From Aphelocoma coerulescens (lineage: Eukaryota > Chordata > Aves > Passeriformes > Corvidae), in NCBI RefSeq assembly GCF_041296385.1, contig NC_091014.1:18451578-18515577 (forward strand): 64,000 nt of DNA. The letters run 5' to 3'. Each line of letters starts with the position of its first letter. Positions within the stretch are counted from its first letter, which is position 1. Positions 34,311-45,515 of this stretch are shown piece after piece. Below the pieces are notes generated by a model. It was given only the letters and a program-made list of their open reading frames with translations. It was not told the origin of the DNA and made no database searches. A program made the translations under genes and the position numbers.

Positions 34311-37300
34311 TAAACAAAGATGTTCACATTTTTGTGATCTGCTCCAGGACACTGAATCATTGTTCCCCCTACCTGCTGATCAACTGCAGCTGCAGAGTAC
34401 TTACAGTGCTGGAAGCACATAAAATGGTTCTTCTGATGGATGTCAAAATTTTTTTTTTTTTTTTATTTCATAGAACAGTGTGAAGAGCATGGTATACAGG
34501 ACAAGAGCTGTGACATGAGTCTATTTGATGGTGAATAGTAAAAATATTTTTGGGTATCTGAACCACGAGGAGGGAGAAAAATTTAGTGGTGCCCCATCCA
34601 TCTTTCCTATTGCTGAGGAATGAAACAAGGAGGAATCAAACCAACAGCAAAGAAATACTCTGTGAAACCTTATTTCCATAGTCTTTCTAGGTTTCCATAG
34701 TTTCACAAATGTGTATTTCAAGATATTTTATGCCAATCTGTGTATATTTCGAATATTTACTGTTTGTTTTTTGGCTTTGTCCTGTAATGATTATGATCTT
34801 TCAGGATAAAACAATGGTAATCCATTAACATTTAATATTTTGCTTTGTATGCCCTCTCCATCCATGGAGTAAAACCGCAGGTGTTCTTTGAATTGCTGGA
34901 AGACATGTAACCTTGTAACTTTGTAGAAAGTCTGTAGAGAAGAATTTTCAAAATTTTCTTTCCTGGTTAGAAATCTTTTTTCAAAGCTTTTTTCAGGCAT
35001 TCAACCTCTCTGTTTTCTTGAAGGCAGAATGTTCTTCACTGCCTGTATATAAAACCTCTCCTTCTGAGAAAAACAAGATTTTGCCAATCTTCTGAAAAAA
35101 TTGAGACCATTTGTTGTATATTGAAAATATTATAATTTTAACAGTATATGTGACTCAAATTGAGTTTATAAATTTTATTTCAGATGATCTACCAATGCAG
35201 TAGGATAGCAAATACGTCAGTTGTGATCTTAAGTGCAACCAAAAATATTCTAATCTTGTCCAAAATTGAGGAAGAGTTTGTAATTACAGTATATAAATTC
35301 ATGCATTTTTAGCATAAGACTGGCTTCAAACTTAGACAAATTTAACTTCAACATGCAATTCTGGCCACCAGCAGATTTCTCATATGTACAGTTTTGTCCA
35401 AACAGTTTTTGATGCTTTCCATAAAACAATTGTATCAATTGAAAAAGAAACAGAGACCAAGCCTGTCATGAATATTTTGTAAGAAAAGTTCATTTTATAG
35501 AATAGAATGCTGTTGTAGAAATAAATGTAAATATCTGGGATTGTTGGGCCACCTTGTTATCAGGAAAACACATAATTTTTAGATGAATGAGATGTGTTAA
35601 ATTGTAGTCCTAAATTGCTCTCCTGCACTGTAGTACATATGCTTGCAGTCTGTGCAAGCACTCTATATCATCATTTATCTGGGCATCTGGTAGAGATAAG
35701 GGCAGATGAGATAAGCAGCCAGTCATCACAATTTCAGTTTCTGCTCTATACTCTCTGTCATACATAAATGGAAGTATTCTCACTGATCATCAGGAAATTT
35801 GCATTCCTGTTTATCTGAATCCTTTTATTGCTAAGTGTCATCAAAGAGCTTTGATCTGATAGCAGTTAGAATGTATATACCCAAAGATAGTTACTTCAGT
35901 TTTCTATAGCCCCTAAACAATACAGTGATTCTTTTTCACAAGTGGGATACAATTTGGTGGTTGCTTCTCTTTAAATGTTCTTGGCATAAATGTTCTTCTT
36001 GGTTTGTCTTCATGAGCTTGAGTAGGTGTGAAGCCAGCTCTGCTGTCTTGTCAACCAATGTCATAATGGCAGGTAACATGGAATCAAACTGTAAGTGCTT
36101 GTCTGTTCACAGTGAAGTCTTTAATCAGGCTGAACCTTGTTTGTGTCTTACCAAAGGCAGGTTGGTGTTTTCCTGGAAAAATTATCTCAACAGCTAAACA
36201 TGTTAAAACATAGGTAGGAAATAACTCCACTAGAATATAAAAGTGTAAGAGAATGTAATGTTTCTTATCTGTGGTGGGATGTGGCCCTGGTAACAATTTA
36301 AGTTTCTTCTGACAAGTCATGGTCCTAAGAATCTCAACTGCCTGCCTGAAACAATATTTGGAAAAGTTAGATTTCAGTCTTTCAATGTTGTGGCACTGCA
36401 GAATGAACAGGCATCTTTTGAAGTGCAGTAACATCCAGATGAAACTTAACTTGACAATGGTTATTGAGAGTTATGGATGTCATTTGTCCAAAAAGCATTT
36501 CATGCTGAAGCAACTTTATGTAGTATGCTCTTAAAATAGAAAAGCTTCAAATAGCATGTATTATCTTATGTTTTCAGTAAAAATATATCATTAATTATAA
36601 ATTTGCATGCAATTATGTTTATGGATCATCTGATACTTTTCATTAAGCTAATAAATTTACACAAATTTATTTTATGTCAAATATCCAGTACTGGGACCAA
36701 AATCTATAGATGAAAGTTTTAAGTGTTTCTCCAAGTAATTTCTTTTCTCCAATTCTCAATGTATGTTTCAAATTTGTTATCTATAAAATAATTTGTCTTT
36801 TCATGGCTAATAAACAGTTGCTGAGTCTAAAGATACTCTGGACTGTGTCACGGATGCAGGGTGGGTATTTTATTTTCTTAAATTTGAGTATGTTTTGTTG
36901 GTTCAATAGAATTATTACTGCTGGATTAGTGTTTCTCCCATTTAAATGACTGAATTTTAACTGCAGGTCTGTAATATGTTACTGTTGTACAGTGAATTGA
37001 TTTTTATAGAATAGTTTCATTTACTTGAAAAATGTCTAGTCTTTTAATGAATGTGAATTTCAGTACATTTAGGTTCAATTTTCAAATAATCTATTTTAAC
37101 TGTGCAGCATTAGTGTGTCACTACTCATTACAGAACATCTTAAGAAGCAGTTTTAATTATTTGGAAAAAAAGTATTTTACATGCTAGTGAACATATCTTG
37201 AAATTAAGAGTAATATCTATATTTAAAGAATGTTTTTATTACATTGTGTATAATTCAATTTTACTGAAGTAAGATACTTCTTTGCCCCTTGAAGTCCTAG

Positions 37301-38994
37301 AATAGTTCTAGTGTAGAAGGATGTTGTTATTATTGCACTAAATTCATTTTATGTATTTTTGTGCTTCCATGAAATTTTCAACCCTCTTTAATGTAACTTC
37401 TTATTTCCAACAACTAATGGGTTTGCCCCTGTTAGAAGTGGGATAGTGGGTTAGCATTGTGACTATATATTAAAGGATCTGGGGTCAAAATAGTTGCCTG
37501 TTTTCCCTATGGTTTCTAGAGTAGCTTAATGTTTTTCACACAATAATAACATGGAATTGTAATTAGAATATTTTTATCTAATTGTGGGGAAATTATTCTT
37601 TAGCTTGCCTCCAAAAAATTGAAAACTGATTGTTCCTAGGGTTTCCTGATTCTTAACCACACTTCTGCATCTGGAGCACAGTGACAGCTACTGAACATGC
37701 TGTGGCAGAATCTAGGGACTTGATGGTTCCCTTTTGCAACCAAGGAAATGTGCAAAATAAATTTTTGGCCTGTTCTGATGACTGAATGATTGGGAAGAGG
37801 TAACTCCACCTCCATGGTTATGGAAAAGTGTAGCATTTAAAACTTTTCCACTGCAAAGATGGGATTTTCTGCTGTTACTCAGCATATAAGAGGCATAAGG
37901 AAATTTGAATTCCATCATTTTAGAGTCAGTTCTCTGCTGAGCTGAAAATGAGAAATTTTCCTCAATCAGATAAGCTTTGAATAGTTTTACTAGTCAATTT
38001 TCACCACTGGGATATTAGTTTTATAATTTTATCTTCTTTCATGGAGCAAAGGCTTTCTGATTACATTTTAATAGGTATAGCATAGACAAACAATAGACTT
38101 ATCCATGAAACCTTTCATCAGATAACTATGTGGTGTGATGTGGAAAATTTTACAAGATTGATCCCAACACATACATTGAAAGAAGACCAGCTGCCAAACA
38201 AGGTTTTACCCTATCTTTGAGGTGCATTTTCATGCCATGTCTTTAGTATGTCTCTTTAGTATGTCTTTCATGCCATGTCTCTGTGAATTGTCTTCTCAAA
38301 TCTAACATACTTGATATAGTTTTTGTCACCCCAGAGGAAAATCTAGATTGGTCCGCAGACTTCCTCTTTCATCCAGCAGGAACTTTTCAGCTGTTTTGTA
38401 AATGGTTTAACTCTCCTGTGTTTTGTTGGGGTTTTCTTTTCCCTTTTGTTCTGTTTAGGTCTCTTTTGGTTTTGTTTTGTTTTTAATTCTTGGCTGGACA
38501 TGGTGAAGAAATATGGAACTGTCCGTAGCTAAACACACATAGAAAAAAAGATGTAATTATATTTCACAAATGGGAAAGAATGTCTCCAGTATCACATTCA
38601 AAGTCTTGAAAGATCAAATATCCACTTATAATTGTGAAGTCTAGAGTTATCCATCAGTATAAAATTACAGCTAGGTTAAAACACATGCAAATTTAAAGAT
38701 TCTATTTGTAACATGAGATAAAAACCCGGATCACAATGAAATCAGTAATAACAACTTTTTTCCTTTTCCAGGAGAGCTTGAATTCTTTCTAGATTATTCC
38801 TGTTTAGATCAGTAATGGAGCTCATGGAAATCAGTCAACGGAAACAGAATAAGTGCTTCTCTATTGCTGTCGTTATCTTACAGTGGAATATATCCCCACA
38901 ATTAAAATATTAGTGTCATCCATAATGCATATCAAAAAAGATCTATATCAGAAGTGTAATTGATATGACCACCTGAAAGATTAAAAAACATATT
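34311..38994. other. Unassigned AT-rich DNA
   Basis: No gene or recognised repeat apart from a poly-T run near 34449-34464 and a small local duplication around 38230-38280 (CATGCCATGTCT and TCTTTAGTATGTC repeated). Confidence 0.55.
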
Positions 38995-39055
38995 TGGTGC
39001 GGGACAGTTGGCGATGGAAGAGACAGGGCAGATTGCTTGGATGCAATAAGATGAT

Positions 39056-39061
39056 TTTATT
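39056..39061 (-). terminator. LTR polyadenylation signal
   Basis: The complement reads AATAAA, 15 bases downstream of the TATAAATA box, with about 60 bases left to the LTR end. Confidence 0.55.
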
Positions 39062-39075
39062 GATACAGAGCTGAG

Positions 39076-39083
39076 TATTTATA
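39076..39083 (-). promoter_or_regulatory. LTR TATA box
   Basis: The complement reads TATAAATA, within the U3 region of the 38995-39216 LTR. Confidence 0.5.
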
Positions 39084-39216
39084 CCTTTTCAGCAGTAACT
39101 AAAAATAGATTCTTATATACGCAACAATCACTATAACAACCATATCTATGTTTCTTAATAACATTGCAAAACTAAAAGCTAGCACTAAACGACACAGGTA
39201 CACACCAAACATGCCA

Positions 39217-39223
39217 TCCCCTT
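39217..39223 (-). other. Polypurine tract
   Basis: AAGGGGA on the minus strand, directly before the TGGCAT start of the LTR, as required for priming plus-strand DNA synthesis in retroviruses. It also fixes the LTR border. Confidence 0.65.
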
Positions 39224-39230
39224 ATACTAG

Positions 39231-40376
39231 CTATTTTGTGGTAGGCCGCACTGCCTGCCATGGTTTGTGGCCTAGCAGCATTAGCGCATCCACTTCTGAC
39301 ATGAGTTTAGCAGTGTTCTCACTTCTGCTTTCTAGCTGTATCTCCACATCTCCCACTTTCTTATTTATGAGTAAAATTTTCTTTGTTGACTTGTCAATCA
39401 GTCTCTGAACACACTGCAAAACACATGGCAGACAAATCATCATAAACAGCGGCATGGCTAAAATATAGATTTCTGCTTTAGCTAAATGCTTAAGCCAGCC
39501 AGTAAGTCCCCATCCTCCAAGTATGTTTCCAAGCCAGTCGTTATCACTTACAACTCTCAATTTGGTGACATTATCTTGAAGGGCTTGTATGTTAGCATGA
39601 ATAGACAAAGAGTGATCAGATGAGTTCATGCAGCATAAGCCTTCAAATTCATCACAACCGTGCCCATGTGCCAAAAGCAAAAAATCAATTGCAGCTCTAT
39701 TCTGCAGTGTAGCATGTCTCACACTATCAACGTCTGTTAATAAGCCTGTTAAAGCAGAGCTAGTAGCATTAGCAAGCCAGCAGCCAAGGTTATTCAGGGT
39801 TTTTAGTGCATGTGCCATTCCAGTAGATGGAATAATAGAGGCAAACACTTGGGCTCCTAGGTTCCAAGATTCAACATTTTCATCACAATCCTGGCTATAT
39901 GTGTGTGTGCTGCGTTTTACTTGCATCAGCTCGTGCAAAGATGGTAAGTTTCCCCAAAAAGAGTGAAACGTTTAGTCGCCCAAAATACAAGGACCCCCTA
40001 TGGCCCTACCCTGTATTCCCTTCCAAGCTCTGTTTCCACATATCAAAAATATGTTGTCTAACAATCTAATAGCAGCACTTCCAGGAGTAATTGGTTGGGG
40101 CAAAGTATGGTTACACCAGGCAGAAGCATTGGCGTAAATTCCTGTTCCTGAAACATCTAGGCCGAATTTTCTGTTGGGACTGTTAGTATAATTTACATAA
40201 AAACATGCAAAAGACTGCGTGGACCCAAAAATATCCAATTCTTGAGGTTGAATAGGAAGAGGGGGAAAGTTAAGACCCTTATTTACTCCTAAACCCTTGT
40301 TGTTGGAAAAGTACCATCCGGCTGATTCACCAGCCTTTTTACACCAACTTTCCTGGCCCCACCAGGTCGGATCAAT
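39231..40376 (-). pseudogene. env: Endogenous alpharetrovirus-like env, SU tail and TM, one internal stop
   Basis: The minus strand carries the C-terminal 134 codons of the surface subunit (40376-39975), one in-frame TAA (39974-39972), then 246 codons to a stop at 39231. The second part has every mark of an ASLV-type transmembrane subunit. A Lys-Arg cleavage-like site (about codon 20 after the TAA) is followed by a hydrophobic internal fusion-peptide loop between two Cys, an L-Q-N-R-A-A-I-D heptad segment, a C-X6-CC motif, a membrane span with C-L-P-C, and a tail of about 58 residues. An internal fusion loop bracketed by Cys distinguishes ASLV-type Env from gamma-type Env. The surface part holds several Cys and N-X-S/T sites. 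Above 40376 the frame hits stops and similarity ends, so most of SU, and all of gag and pol, are missing. Apart from the TAA no frameshift is seen. The plus-strand frames here are antisense shadows. Confidence 0.88.
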
Positions 40377-43300
40377 TCAACACATAGCAGTACACATTCA
40401 CTTCTTTTAACTGTTGCTTATTTTTAAGTTTCTCTCTACTTATTTCTCAATGCTAGTTTAAGAAGAACAATATTGAGAAAATATTATGTTCTTGTAACAA
40501 AATAAAGTATCAGAATCAGACAGATATGGTAGCCCACAGTCAACAACCTTAAAAGACAAATGTATGACTTTTATGAGTATATGAAGTTTTGACAAAGGAG
40601 GAAGAAGTCATATGATCTAAAAGCCTGTCCACTTTCTCTTTTATTTATTAAAAAAAAATTATTCAGATGGTATTTAATATCCTGGCATGGCAGAAAATCC
40701 CCCTGGTAGCCTTAACTTTATTTATCATTCATTAAGATTTTAGTTTGGAAGTGTGAATAAGAATTTTTGATATTACCTGTGAAGGGCTTTTCTAGATTAA
40801 TCAGATATCTTGCACTAATAGACTGTTAAACTGTATTTGGACTAAGAGCAAATCCTAATTTTCTTATGTATATGTTCTTCCCTTTGCTCACAAAAAAATT
40901 TTATGTTAAACACAAGCTAATTCTTATTTGTAAGACTTTGTAGTTTCCACTAAGGTAGTTTATTTATGTGTGTCCCTTATCTCTACAATATAAGCTCTTG
41001 CCAATAGTAATACCTTCAGCGTTACATTGCAGTTCATACTGTTGTGCATTATGGTTTACTGCTAGAGGTTCTGACAGGGGAGCTGTAGTGGTTTCAAGTG
41101 AAGTAGTCAAAGTCTTTTCTGCTCTTTGCTCTACACCTACCCATTAAACATTAGTATTTCTTGCAAGGAAGTGGCAGCCAAGTGCTCGTGAACCTTTGGT
41201 ATCTTCCTTCAAAGTTTTCTCTTCGTCTTGTATGTATGCACTGTCCCTTGTCTTGTGCGGTGCCTTTGATACTGCTAATCTCCCCTGTGGTTACCTCACT
41301 GCCCTGCAAGTCTCATTTTGGCTGTTGCTCCCTCCCAGACTCACCGACAGGACCCACAGCTCTTTTCCCGTTTATCCCTTGCTCCCGCACAGGGCAGTAG
41401 TTTGTTGCTACTGGCCTCTGCTGGTGACAGATTGGTGTAGTCTGCACATCGGCTCCTCTCTTGGGCCTTGCTTGCAGTCCACATGTTCTAGGAAGCAGCT
41501 CTAAAAATGTGCTCCCTGTGAGGATCTTGGATCTTTTGAGTAATAATGACAGAAGAAAATTTTCCCTCCACCCTGTGATTCAGTGCACTGCACAGAGGGC
41601 ACAGCTGAGTTAGGTCTGAGTTTATGGTTTATGCTCTCTTTCTGAGAGCACATCTGCAGCAATCAGAACTGCAACAATTTCCTTCTTTGAAGGTGAGAAA
41701 TCTACCCCTCAGGAAAGCTGTATTTGTGCACATATGAGTAATTAGCTGCATGGCTCATTGCCAGCTTTGCTTTGCACTATGTCCCTCGTATAGACAAGCA
41801 GTGCTGTATAACTGAACCCTCAGGCTGAACATGAGAGTGTATGTGAACTCCTGATATGCAGATCCATTTCTTGAAGGAAATCAGTGGGTAAATCCTCTAA
41901 ATCTCTGCGGGTAAAGAGCCCTGTTTTAATTCTGTAGTGACAATCTCACCTCAGCAGAAGTGAAATGGCAACAGGATAACATACTCTAGATCATCTCTGG
42001 CTTCGCATTTGCTACACTTATTTTTCTGTAGAGGAAGTTTCATCCTCTGCTTGAAAAAGTCTTCAAAATTAAGAACAAAAGGAAAGACTTGTCTGTTTAC
42101 ATTTTTTTAGTATATGAATTGAGAAGATATTGCTATAATTATATTATTTCTCTCTGATTCAGCTTAGTGCTGAAAAAATAACCAAGTGCACAAAACATTT
42201 ATATGCATGTACTGTCATGTACTGTAAAAGCTAATGAAGGCTTGTAAAAGTAACTCTAAGCATCTTCTTAATAAAGTTCATTGCAGTTTTATATGTGGTT
42301 TTGTAACTAGTGCATTGAGGTAACATAATTTATAATTTACTAAGAGCTTAAATTCCCCAAATAACAACTTTGCAGCAAAAATTGCTGAATAGTAATTTCA
42401 CTGAAAGTTTGTGTTTTGATAAAAGGTGACAGGTGTTTGTAAAGGAAAATAGGTGTTTATTAGACTAATTTTTAGCATATTCCATAATAAATGTCATCCT
42501 CTCATTCTTAAATAAAAATACAGCTTTAGTTCTAGAAGACAGAGACAACAGAAATATCAGTGTTTGTTAAACTTAAAATAATATATGTCATGGATTTTTT
42601 AAAACTAATTTTGACAGAGAAAGCATTAATTAGACATTAAGTATTTTAAAACCTTCCATTAGAGATATGATGGAAGTTATTTGATAAACCCAGAAAGACT
42701 GGCCTGGCCTAGGACACGTCCATCTATGTACTGAGAAACACATTAAGGGTGGAAATTGTCTTGGCTGATGTTAGTGTCTACAATTTGGACATCTGTAGCT
42801 GAGCTACAGTCTTGTAAGTTCCATTTTAAAGAGAATGGAGGTGTGCTCATAGGATATGATTTCTCTGGCATTTTTTTCTGTCTACCATAAGATGAACTGA
42901 ATGATATCTGTGCATGTCTGTTCATCTCCAATGTAAGCAAAAAGGACTTCTGTCAAACTTCTGTCGAATTCCTGTCAAACTCCTGTGACATAACTGTTTA
43001 CTTTATGGATGTCCATAACCCCATAGAGGAAACCAAGGGATTATGTTAGCTATCCTTATAAAAATATACATTTTTGTTTAAACTCCCATGTGCTAGTTCA
43101 CTATTGTTACATTGTGAAAAGTGCATAGCCACACTATGGTATTTATATGGAATTTCAAAGTCTACTTATGGCCCCTACTGAGAGTACAGGAGAATACAAA
43201 ATGTGTTGAAAAGTATTTACAGCAGCCAGTGAAACAGTAAAAACCTAGATAGCTCCTGCAAGCAAGTAAAATAATTAGATGCTTCCCAAAAATGATGACA

Positions 43301-43584
43301 ATTTAGAATGGCTAAATATCATTCCTTCCATTACCAAAGAATTAAACCCTCAAATGTAGGGGTTAATCAAAAGCAATTCAGATCAAAAGAAAGGCCATTA
43401 CTAAAAGAGACGAAAAATCTTTATCTAAGTGAGATTAATCTATATGTGTATTGTCATTGCTAAATCTTTTCTGCTTTGCAGTGCTGCTTTTATCAGAATT
43501 ACTCCTCCTGTGCATCTTAACAGCAGGGAGGGAACTCAAATCTCCTTGTTCTACTGGAGTGTATAAAAACAAGTGTGAGTTGGA
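40377..43584. other. Unassigned DNA beyond the provirus, with a GC-richer block
   Basis: No recognisable gag, pol or second LTR. A GC-richer stretch at about 41160-41490 holds two overlapping plus-strand frames (79 and 102 codons) of no recognised family. Next to it, about 40980-41130 on the minus strand has an open stretch of some 46 codons rich in Thr at its start, with no family match. 42945-42990 has imperfect repeats of the CTTCTGTCAAA type. Confidence 0.5.
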
Positions 43585-43697
43585 ATGAGGGTTGACCAAA
43601 GCAAAAAAAAACACAAGCCAACTTAAATCAAAGAAAGAAAGAAACAAAAGAAACCCCAGGAAAAAACAAAAAAAAACAAAAACAAAAAAAACCAAAC

Positions 43698-43728
<31 letters not shown>

Positions 43729-43757
43729 CAAAACAAAACAAAACAAAAAACCCCAAA
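43585..43757. repeat. A-rich / (AAAAC)n simple repeat
   Basis: An A-rich tract that becomes regular AAAAC pentamers at about 43699-43747. It explains the Lys/Asn-rich plus frame and the Phe/Cys/Val-rich minus frames here. Confidence 0.9.
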
Positions 43758-44852
43758 AAACATTATTTCAAATACTTTCAAATACATTAAAATTTTCTGA
43801 TTATTACCACCTGTTTGGAAATGTTCTTTGTTAATTTCTGTCCAGTCATAAATGTATTTCCTAATCCTTTCTGGTTTTGCCATTGAAAAAGACCCCATTT
43901 TCCATTAGAAATTTTTCAGTGATGAACTTCCATCTCAAAAATATCACCATGTTTTATCACTCAGACTGTTGAAAAATGCCTGAACCTCTAAACTTGTCAC
44001 ATACAGTAAATAGTCCTTGTTAAAGAGCAAGTCTACAGCTAAATTTGTACAACAGTCCTAGAAGTAACTATAAAATGAAGTATACATTACTGGATGTGGT
44101 CAAAAGATATATACCACCCTGTCTGGTGTTCAGCCTAGCAATTTTCCTCTCCTGTTTGAAAATATGACAACATTTTATCCTTTCATGCCTAAAAATTATG
44201 TTTCTAAGTTATGTTTCAAGGTGCAAAATTCTGAGAGTGAATAATGCAAAAATTGAACTGATACAATTCAGAACAAATATAAACCCCCCCATATAACCTG
44301 ACCTTATTTTAGCACTTTTGGCTTGAAGAGCTGAAAGTGTACTGTGGCATAGTAAGAACGCAAAATGTTCACATCTGTAAAAGTATGGGATTTATCTAAG
44401 CAGTGGAAGCATGTGCCCGTTCTAGGAGCTTCCCATTTTCTGAATTAGTAAATGCTTAAAACTGATGTACATAGGGAGAAAATGGGTAGAAAATAGCTCA
44501 ATTTTATCAGAGCATTTTGTGATGCTACCTGACTGTTAAACTATATTTGTTGAACTATAAAATTTCTTGAAAGTATCAGAAAAGACAGTTCTAATGAAAC
44601 AAAGTTTGGAGGAAATGTTCTTGTTACATTAATTTATTCACTGTGGAGAGAAGAGAAGAAATAAACAGTTCTGAAATAGAATCCCATTTAGGCAATTTTC
44701 AAAATTTTTCAAAATTTACACATGAACTGTTTTTTTGTTTAGAAATTTGAGCTGAAAATATATAATATAGAAATCAAAATATCATAAACAGCAGAAACTG
44801 GTATGTGAGGTACTAGGCATTTGTAATCGTCAGTTATTATCACACATTATTT

Positions 44853-44892
44853 TTTATTATTAAAATTTTAATTTTATTATTAAAATTTTGAC
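44853..44892. repeat. 20-bp tandem duplication
   Basis: Units 44853-44872 and 44873-44892 both begin TTTATTATTAAAATTTT and differ only at the last two or three bases. Confidence 0.8.
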
Positions 44893-45323
44893 TTTCTGCC
44901 CAAACTTGGTACTAACTAAAAAAAAAGAAATTTGCAGTTTTACATATTATTTTTTACTTAGCATTAGTGTAGCATGCTCCAGTTATTCCAGAAGATCTCT
45001 AGTGTGTGACATAAATTTAAGAGGTATTCTGCATGACCCACGGAATTGTTAAAGATCAAAGGCCTTATGTTCCTCCTTGTGATACAATTTCTCTACCTTA
45101 TTTTAGTTTCTGGCACTTTATTTTTGGGACAATTACTTTAATTTGGGTTGGGTTGGGTTTTTTTTTATTTTCAATAATTGCATCTAGTATGCCATCTCTT
45201 GAGATTACAAATGTTTGGGAATAGTATTTCAGATACATTTGGCATTCTTCCCCAATAAGGTTGCTGAGGTTAAAACAGCACATTCTAGGTCAATGCATTT
45301 TACCTGTGTGACTGGAAAATAGC

Positions 45324-45515
45324 AGCAGATGTGAACGATGATAAAACAAGATGGTCTGGCACTTCATGCGATCAATGATTATACAGAATGAAAAGCTTGA
45401 CATATTTGATCAAAGGGAAAACACAAATTTATCATAACAGGAATGGCCAGTAATTGCCGCCACCACCAGATTCAACTTCAGAGGGCAAAGCTACAGCTGC
45501 TGGCAACACAATTAA
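45324..45515 (+). repeat. Possible old repeat, copy 1
   Basis: This shares scattered blocks in the same order with 50236-50465: GCAGATGTGAA, GATAAAACAAGA, GGTCTG, TTGACATATTTGATCAA against TTGACTTATTTGGTCAA, and a final GCTGGCAACA-like block. The similarity is gapped and by eye only. Confidence 0.35.

Larger units (their letters stand above)
38995..39216 (-). mobile_element. Short 3' LTR of an alpharetrovirus-like provirus
   Basis: On the minus strand the LTR starts TGGCATGTTTGG directly after a purine-rich tract. It carries TATAAATA (complement of 39076-39083) and AATAAA (complement of 39056-39061) and ends CCCGCACCA. At 222 bp it is short. It lies only 14 bases downstream of the env stop codon, so the env, polypurine tract and LTR order is that of a retroviral 3' end. 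No second copy of this LTR was found in the window, so the 5' LTR is lost or beyond recognition. Confidence 0.8.

Noticed and set aside
34400..34412. Minus-strand GTAAGT donor-like site
   Set aside because: The preceding minus-strand sequence is a poly-A run with no acceptor or open exon.
39628..39966. 112-codon plus-strand frame
   Set aside because: It is an antisense shadow of the env transmembrane region.
43435..43898. Phe/Cys/Val-rich minus-strand frames that look like membrane proteins
   Set aside because: They are produced by the (AAAAC)n and A-rich tract.
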